From assembly GCA_030674155.1 (NCBI GenBank), contig CM060325.1, forward strand, positions 52,706,463 to 52,718,962: a DNA stretch of 12,500 bases. Direction: 5' to 3'. Under the pieces are notes generated by a model that saw only the letters and a list, made by a program, of their open reading frames with translations, was not told where the DNA came from and searched no databases. The translations under genes and the position numbers were made by a program. Positions within the stretch are counted from its first letter, which is position 1. Every line of letters starts with the position of its first letter. The stretch is from Stramonita haemastoma (Eukaryota; Mollusca; Gastropoda; Neogastropoda; Muricidae). Of the stretch, positions 7,622 through 12,500 are shown in pieces.

Positions 7622-7772
7622 ACAGCCTTTGTGCCGGACTCTGTGGCTGCTGTATTTTTAACACTTGTTTCTTGGGAACACCTTTACCTTTTTTACCTAA
7701 AAAGTAGCACAATGTACTCCATATTGTTGAACATTGACAACAGATTTTTCTGCTTGATAATATTTTCCCTAC

Positions 7773-8026
7773 TGGGGAAGGGCTAGCTCAGTGGTCAGAG
7801 CGCTCGCTTACCCCCCAGCCAAAATTAAGCAGTGTTGAGTGTGGTTACCAATGGATGGGTGAACGTTTGCGCGCCTTGGTTTCAGTACAGTTCCCCCAGT
7901 TCACCAAGCCGTAAATGGGTACCTGCCCCTTTAGGGTCAGGGAAGATAAAGCAGCGAGGAGAGGAGATGGGCGCCGCCTCAACATGCTGGTCCTTAGAGA
8001 AGCTGAGGTCTCCGACGCTTTGCTCC
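7773..8026 (+). mobile_element. SINE A copy 3, 3' end lost
   Basis: Head CTAGCTCAGTGG (A box), the 5S-like block (AATTAAGCAGTGTTGAGTG, ATGGATGGGTGAAC), and the body through GTAAATGGGTACCTGCCC and GAGATGGGCGCCGCC. Matching stops at ACGCTTTGCTCC, short of the GGTTATGGGACACC end and CTTTAC tail. SINE C sequence follows at once, so the 3' end was removed by, or lost beside, that junction. Several CG sites have changed to TG or CA, consistent with age. Confidence 0.9.
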
Positions 8027-8222
8027 GAAGTCATCGTCACCACAAGAGTAGTGCCACCCGAAAAAAGTTCCCGTCAATGTATTTTTGCTCCCTGTGAGGG
8101 GGCTTTCCGTACACAGTTTCAATGAAGATAATTCTTTTGTTGCCTAGGGGTTTTGTACGCGCGCTACATATTATTACACACAGCAGACCTTGTTTATCCG
8201 CTTATCTTAAAGACTTAAACAC
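8027..8222 (-). mobile_element. SINE C copy 2, 3' half
   Basis: The plus strand resembles 4245-4450 in order: CACAAGAGTAGTGCCACC, then TTTCAATGAAGATAATTC, TTGTTGCCTAGGGG, GTACGCGCGCTA, and ATCTTAAAGACTTAAACAC. It lies directly against the broken end of SINE A copy 3. The head with pol III boxes is missing. Confidence 0.7.
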
Positions 8223-8326
8223 AACCACTAAACAAGACGTTTGAGCTCACACATAGAACATTATTTCTTTTTCTTGTATTGCAAACTTGATTTATACAGC
8301 TAGATCGTAAAAAAATACACGGACCA

Positions 8327-8437
8327 TTTTCTTCTTCTTGTTGTTTCTTTTCTTTTTCTCTTCTTCTCTTCTTCTTCTTCTTCTTCTTTTTCTTCTTCTT
8401 CTTCTTCTTCTTCTTCTTCTTCTTCTTCTTCACAATT

Positions 8438-8473
<36 letters not shown>

Positions 8474-8513
8474 TTCTTCTCCGTCGTCATCGTCGTCGTC
8501 GTCGTCGTCGTCA
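8327..8513. repeat. (TTC)n tract passing into (CGT)n
   Basis: A pyrimidine-rich plus strand. TTC/TTT/TCC words run from 8327 to about 8480 with a central break ACAATTC (8431-8437), followed by CGTCGTCATCGTCGTCG units to 8513. Long TTC/GAA tracts are polypurine-polypyrimidine and can form triplexes. The Lys-rich or Glu/Asp-rich antisense frames are repeat translations. Confidence 0.95.
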
Positions 8514-8868
8514 CTAATACTCGGACAGCAACACTTGTTGTCTGTCATACGATCGAAAATGCGTTGCGATGCCTTTTAGCCCTGACAGTCAGGCCTAGTG
8601 CAGACGACATCGGCTTGTGAGGGAATAGTTATTTTTAAAGTCTTTTGGGAAGAAAAGGCAGAAGAATGGACCAAGAGGCAGAGAATAGATTTTAAAAAAG
8701 GATGTGATAAGAAGAAAAGGAACAAACAGAAACAAAGCGAGGATAGAAAAGAGGGAAGTGAAAGCGGAAATTTCCAGAAGGTGGGGATGCTATTATACTG
8801 ACAGACTCCCGCATCTCACGGGGGAAGTTTTCTTGTAGAAACAATCATCATCAAAATCGTTATAAATA
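8514..8868. other. Unclassified spacer between two triplet-repeat blocks
   Basis: About 350 bp with no recognised gene. A short frame (8598-8801) is Lys/Glu-rich and has no motif. The sequence is purine-rich after 8645. Confidence 0.5.
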
Positions 8869-9031
8869 GGTATAATAGTAATGGTAATAGTAATAATAAA
8901 TAGTAATAAAATAATGATAACAAAAGAAGAATGAAGAAGAAGAAGAAGAAGAAGAAAGAAGAAGAAGAAGATGATGATGATGATGATGATTATGATAGAT
9001 GATGATGATGATGAGACGATGATGATGATTT
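8869..9031. repeat. AAT/TAG words, then (GAA)n, then (GAT)n
   Basis: TAATAGTAATAATAAAT words to about 8925, then GAA units (8930-8970), then GAT units (8971-9031) with small breaks. The order GAA then GAT mirrors, on the opposite strand, the block at 8327-8513 (TTC then CGT). Confidence 0.93.
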
Positions 9032-9246
9032 ATGCAGCACTATATCTTGCAAAAACAAATCAAGCGCATAAGAAAAGGTACAAAATATCATAATATGTAT
9101 CCGATTTTTCCCCTTTTTCTTAAAACCGTTCGATTTATAGCAGTACTTGCACAGAAAAACTTTTATACAGTCCCTAATCAGTTGCGCTTCAAACCTTGGG
9201 TCTCTGAGAATTTTACATTTTAAAAAACCACCAGTTATATGTAGTA

Positions 9247-9606
9247 GGGACGGGATAGCCTAATGTCAGAACATTGCGCTCGCAATTTCACGATCCGTGT
9301 TCGATTCCCGCTCGATGGATTTTTCCCCTGAAGTTAACATCAGTGCTGACTACACTCTCCCCAAAATTCCTTCGGATGAGACGTAAAAAGATCCCCGTGT
9401 GCAAACACACGCAGAACATCTTACGCACACGTTAAATTCTGTTCCACTTTTCGTAAGAGTAGGCCATTGTGTGCCGGTGGGTCAGATGACAAGATTTACA
9501 AAACTGCATACACACGGGGACTGGAGGAAAAAAGCATATGAGTGCCTATTCCATTATCATCAATATAAAAGGATAAAAAAAATAAATAAATAAATAAATA
9601 TAAATA
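9247..9606 (+). mobile_element. SINE B copy 4, full length
   Basis: The head GGGACGGGATAGCCTAATG resembles the start of SINE A, with an A box near 9256-9266 (one base short of the ideal GG) and B box TGTTCGATTCC (9298-9308). The body contains GAAGTTAACATCAGTGCTGA, TTCGGATGAGACGTAAA, GTGTGCA, CGCACACGTTAAATTC, AAGAGTAGGCCATTGTG, GCATACACACGGGGACTGGA and GAGTGCCTATTCCATTATC. The tail is (AAAT)n, 9580-9606. This is the only SINE B copy here with both boxes recognisable in the usual tRNA form. Confidence 0.9.
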
Positions 9607-10120
9607 GTCATTTGGTTGAAGGAAATATATTGGTTAATCACAGGCCTTGGCCTTGGCCACAAACCAGTCCACTAGTTTATCATCCCTAAGCGAAAGACGA
9701 TCGGTACAGCTGAATGTCTTGGGGCTAACACCATTGCCACACTATAACCATTGCCTCCTCGAACCAAAATCAATCAAGCAGCAAGATTAAAATCGAATTC
9801 CTGCTTCATATCTTCTGTGTCTGGATCTCAAATTGATTCCTGCAATGACAAAGCCTGAAGAAATGTAAATATGCACGATCATAGCGTCAGAAACGTTTTG
9901 TTGGATCACGGATCAACGTATTTCATGTGGGACAGTTCTATTGGCTTTATTGATCTGCTGTATTCTATATAGGGTCCTTACGGTTAGGCGTGTGTGTGGA
10001 AGTACAGCTGGTATCTGTAGGTAGAAGGTATTGCCGCAGCAAAGCGTCCTCGTTTATTCTTGACCGTGTGCGTTCGTGTATATTGTAACCTATGTTAAGT
10101 GCGTGTAACTCTTTGTGGCT
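9607..10120. other. No gene or repeat recognised
   Basis: Mixed-composition DNA without a convincing frame. There is a small doublet, CCTTGGCCTTGGCC, near 9645-9657. A minus-strand frame (10177-9965, 70 codons) has no known motif. Confidence 0.5.
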
Positions 10121-10240
10121 GATTTCTTGTCTCCTCGCAAAAACTAAAAGTGAGGTCCCACCTGTAGTGCAAAACATTCCGATTTCTTGTCTCTTCTGAA
10201 TAACTAGCGGCCAGGCCTCAACCTAGTATCGTGTAGTGGA
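10121..10240. repeat. 60-bp tandem duplication, two diverged copies
   Basis: 10121-10180 and 10181-10240 both begin GATTTCTTGTCTC and continue in parallel (AAAACTAAAAGTGAGGTCCC beside GAATAACTAGCGGCCAGGCC, then CACCTGTAGTG beside CAACCTAGTATCG). Similarity is high at the start and fades. This is an old local duplication of unknown role. Confidence 0.75.
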
Positions 10241-10653
10241 TTAGGCGAAAAATCCGGCTTTGTATGAAATTCTACTGACAAGACCCTTTGAAACAATGAA
10301 ATTAAAGCTTTTTAGCCAGATTCGAAACTTTTTAGGCAAACCATTGACTTTTCAGCAAGATCTTCAATCGTTTTGTCAGTGAGTTTAGAATATTTTTGCC
10401 AGAAGCTTTAGTTCTAAGACACCCAAACATCGTCAGTTCTTTGAACCAATATTGATAGAAAAGCAGGCCAGCTATAGGCTTGTGGTCAAAATGAAAATGA
10501 AAACATTCAACAGACAATCCTCAGGCTGTGAATGAATGGGCCACATGAAAACACATCACTGCACTTGACAGGCTCGAGTGTACAGACTTATTAATTAAAG
10601 AAAATAAAACGCTCATTTTCATTGTGAGATAATACAGACAATCATGATTTTGA
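10241..10653. other. No gene recognised
   Basis: AT-rich DNA. Short words such as GCTTTTTAGCCAGATTC and ACTTTTTAGGCAAA recur near 10307-10345, and ACTGACAA (about 10273) is inverted as TTGTCAGT (about 10373). Nothing extends far enough to call an element. Confidence 0.45.
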
Positions 10654-10682
10654 TATGATGATGGATATGATGATGATAATGC

Positions 10683-10713
<31 letters not shown>
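10654..10713. repeat. ATG/GAT words then (AAT)n microsatellite
   Basis: TATGATGATGGATATGATGA words are followed by a clean run of AAT units (about 10688-10713). Confidence 0.93.
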
Positions 10714-10714
<1 letters not shown>

Positions 10715-10840
10715 ACACTCGCACACAAGAAAAAGCCATGTTCATCACATGATGTCACACAAAAGCAAAGCTTTAGTTACAATCTTTAGTTTATAAATAT
10801 TATGCTCGGAATATATTACCCATAAAGATGATAACATAAA

Positions 10841-10972
10841 AAAGTAAAGGTCCATAACCTTCGGTCGTAGAAGGAGCACCAGAGACCTGGCTCTCTAGGC
10901 CACTATGAGGCAGGCCCAGTGCCAGCCTCGCTGCTTGTACCTTCCTGACCAAAAAGCGTATCATTTACAGAA
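10841..10972 (-). mobile_element. SINE A copy 4, 3' fragment, decayed
   Basis: The plus strand shows AAGTAAAGGTCCATAACCTT, CGGTCGTAGAAGGAGC, CAGAGACCT, CCTCGCTGCTTGTACCTTCC and ATCATTTACAG, in the same order as 2797-2942. Many bases are lost. The head and 5S-like block are absent, and the match ends near 10972. Confidence 0.82.
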
Positions 10973-11223
10973 GTGTATGTGGGAGACGGACAACCTATAA
11001 CAATCATAACACAGCCCTATTTCCAGCAAAGAAGAGAAAATCCTCTGATCGGAGCACAGCTGCCTGGAAAGTGTGATACTTAAAACAGTCATACACGCCA
11101 ACCCCTCTCCCAGTGTGTAGTTAACCGGTTTCACAGTGATTCCCATGTGTAATAAGTGAAACAACGTATATTCTGAAAACCCACGAGTGTTAAGCTGGAG
11201 AATCCCCAAGTACTACAACAGAA
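10973..11223. other. No feature recognised
   Basis: Unclassified sequence between a SINE A fragment and SINE D, with no coding signal. Confidence 0.5.
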
Positions 11224-11592
11224 AGTTGTAGCCAAGTGGTTGATACTTTTCAAATTCAAACCCAGGGGTCCATAAAGTCAGGAGTCGAATCTCCGCGGCG
11301 TCTAGTAAAGAAAGGGCAGAAATTTTTAGATTTCCTGGGTCAGCTTAAAGTGCAGACCTGCCACTGCCTTCGTTTCCTACGTCGCATGTCGTATGCAGAA
11401 GATCAAATATGCACGTTAAAGATCCCGTAATTCATCCAAACTGTCATTTGTTACGAAAACACGAATATACCCAGTATACATCCCCGAAGTCGGAATGCGC
11501 TACCTTCTTTGTGGGCAAAAACGGTCGCGTAGGCAAAAGCTCATTATTGGTGAACTTTGGAGCTCCAGCTGAGGAACGAAAAAAGAAATCAA
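11224..11592 (+). mobile_element. SINE D, tRNA-headed
   Basis: A perfect A box TAGCCAAGTGG (11229-11239) and a B-box-like AAATTCAAACC (11252-11262). The body holds CGGCGTCTAGTAAAGAAAGG, GTGCAGACCTGCCACTGCCT, GCAGAAGATCAAATATGCAC and GTTAAAGATCCCGTAATTC, then a 3' part (AAAAACGGTCGCG, CTCCAGCTGAGGAACGAA). Order and wording resemble an abundant gastropod SINE known to me by memory. The A-rich stretch to about 11645 may be its tail. The open frame at 11409-11654 is a chance translation of this element. Confidence 0.8.
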
Positions 11593-11787
11593 CAGAAAAA
11601 CTGGGTGGCATTGTCAGAAACTCGCCAAGAAGAAGAAAAAAACACGGGAACTAAAACAAAGAACTGGTTAGCTTAGAATCAACATACCTCCACAAACAGA
11701 ACTCTACCACACCAGCTGTATCTGTAAATCTTGTGTGAAATACCTTAAAACAATTTTAATCATTTTCTTTCGACATCTTTTTTTCAG
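11593..11787 (+). other. A-rich stretch and putative intron end
   Basis: A-rich words (GAAAAAAGAAATC, AAGAAGAAGAAAAAAAC) lead into a pyrimidine-rich stretch, TTTCTTTCGACATC and then TTTTTTTCAG (11778-11787), which is a good 3' splice site. Only the final 30 bp carry a signal. Confidence 0.55.
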
Positions 11788-12103
11788 AAATCCGGAGAGA
11801 AACGGATTTACCACAGCGAAACTTCAGTTGATTATTTGAACTATGGATGCCGGTTTATCTCCGCTTCTGTGGCTTCTTTTCACCATTTTTGGGCTACAGA
11901 TCCTGTTGTTGTTGTCTCCTCTCATTGGTTCTTCATCCTTTGTAAACGGCGATGTGATTGGGGAATACGTACTGGCCAATGAACATCAATGTGACAGACT
12001 GGGGGGTACCGGAAACCGTGTTCCCGATACAGATACAGTTCTGGTGGATTGAGTCCTGCCGGTGCATCTGTGGGTTCTAACTGTATTCTATATGTGGGGT
12101 CTG
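11788..12103 (+). other. Candidate host-gene exon (acceptor to donor)
   Basis: 316 bp between a polypyrimidine/CAG acceptor (CAG 11785-11787) and CTG|GTAAGTG (donor GTAAGT 12104-12109). Composition is more balanced than the neighbouring AT-rich DNA. It contains an ATG in good context at 11843 (A at -3, G at +4). Such an exon would hold a 5' UTR part and the start of a secreted or membrane protein. Its main frame closes at 12052, 51 bases before the donor, so either the true donor is earlier, a base is missing in this copy, or the transcript is non-coding. Confidence 0.45.
11843..12052 (+). CDS. Unrecognised small protein or N-terminal exon with signal-peptide-like start
   Basis: 69 codons from an ATG in strong context (A at -3, G at +4). 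Residues 8-30 are strongly hydrophobic (LLWLLFTIFGL then ILLLLSPLIG), followed by small residues SSSFVNG, as in a signal peptide or single membrane anchor. The remaining part, about residues 37-69, is polar with one Cys (HQCDRLGG) and acidic at the end. It belongs to no family I recognise. A run of six G at 12001-12006 lies inside. Past that run, another plus frame (from 11995) stays open through the donor at 12103, so a one-base error or mutation in the G run could hide a longer coding exon. It could equally be a chance frame in an untranslated exon. Confidence 0.35.
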   Translation: MDAGLSPLLWLLFTIFGLQILLLLSPLIGSSSFVNGDVIGEYVLANEHQCDRLGGTGNRVPDTDTVLVD

Positions 12104-12109
12104 GTAAGT

Positions 12110-12112
<3 letters not shown>

Positions 12113-12171
<59 letters not shown>

Positions 12172-12195
12172 TCTCTCTCTCTCTCTCTCTCTCTC
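12113..12195. repeat. (TC)n microsatellite
   Basis: About 80 bp of TC with two small breaks (CTTCTCC near 12165-12171). It starts four bases after the putative GTAAGT donor, so it would lie at the very beginning of the intron. It is complementary in type to the GA tract at 6409-6515. Confidence 0.96.
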
Positions 12196-12500
12196 ATGTC
12201 AGCCTTTTTAATGGTGTTTGTTTCTATTGGTTAGTTTTGTTTGGTTGGTTGGGGTTTTGTTTTTAGATTTATAGTATTGTTTTAAAATGAGAAAGAATAA
12301 TGCTTGGTATAGGTTTTTTTTGGCTTGGGTTGCTCTATTCTCTGCTGTCTCCTCTCTAGCTCTATTTCAATCTATCTGATTTGCTTAATTATAATCATTG
12401 TGTCTGTTTTGAGATTAATTTTCGGGTCATTTGGGGATTATGTGTTTGTTGAATACATATCTACCTCTTTTCTTTAATTAATCATCAATGTATACAGTTC
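12196..12500. other. T-rich sequence, no feature recognised
   Basis: Strongly T-rich plus strand (GTTTGGTTGGTTGGGG, GGTTTTTTTTGG), in keeping with intron sequence after the candidate donor. No frame or repeat family is seen. Confidence 0.5.

Noticed and set aside
7674..7698. GGGAACACCTTTACC resembling the end of SINE A
   Set aside because: Only about 20 bp match and no body lies upstream. It may be a remnant but is too short to call.
8215..8548. Poly-Lys and poly-Glu/Asp minus-strand frames
   Set aside because: They are produced by the TTC and CGT triplet repeats.
9965..10177. 70-codon minus-strand frame considered as a retroelement pol remnant
   Set aside because: No catalytic motif is present and it overlaps the 60-bp duplication. 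There is no support beyond an open frame.
11409..11654. 81-codon basic plus-strand frame
   Set aside because: It lies within SINE D and its A-rich tail and is a chance translation.

Overview
Eukaryotic genomic DNA, most probably from a mollusc and likely a marine gastropod. This rests on the density and type of tRNA-derived SINEs, the LINE of endonuclease/reverse-transcriptase type, long simple repeats and the lack of any compact gene organisation. Species assignment is inference. No rRNA or tRNA gene, CRISPR array, prokaryotic operon or virus is visible.

Left block (1-2790): a young non-LTR retrotransposon in two opposed pieces. The minus strand from 2169 to the left edge is one open frame of 723 codons with no stop. 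It carries the C-terminal part of an APE-type endonuclease (SDH motif) and a full reverse-transcriptase core (FADD). The plus strand from 2171 carries the missing N-terminal part of the same endonuclease. The pieces share a 49-bp overlap (48 identical) lying as an inverted repeat at 2122-2170 and 2699-2747. This is the layout expected from twin priming, i.e. a 5' inversion during target-primed reverse transcription.

Middle (2790-9606): a SINE field with simple repeats. Four SINE families are distinguished here as A-D. SINE A (four copies) has a head in which a tRNA A-box segment is joined to the internal promoter of 5S rRNA, and its tail is built of CTTTAC units. SINE B (four copies, two forming an inverted repeat beside a TA tract), SINE C (two minus-strand copies) and SINE D (one copy) share a short central motif. 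Between them lie a 17-bp minisatellite of about 540 bp, a GA/GACA tract, (TG)n, and two GAA/TTC-rich triplet blocks in opposite orientation.

Right block (9607-12500): mostly unclassified sequence with a 60-bp tandem duplication, an AAT tract, a SINE A fragment and SINE D. It ends in the only plausible host-gene piece: a possible exon at 11788-12103 bounded by a polypyrimidine/CAG acceptor and a GTAAGT donor. This contains an ATG in good context followed by a hydrophobic, signal-peptide-like N-terminus. The gene is not recognised and its frame stops before the donor.

The window is thus almost wholly repeats. The only protein genes visible are the retrotransposon and this tentative exon, and no pathway links them. 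SINEs normally depend on a partner LINE for movement, but nothing here shows that this LINE is that partner, because its 3' end lies outside the window.
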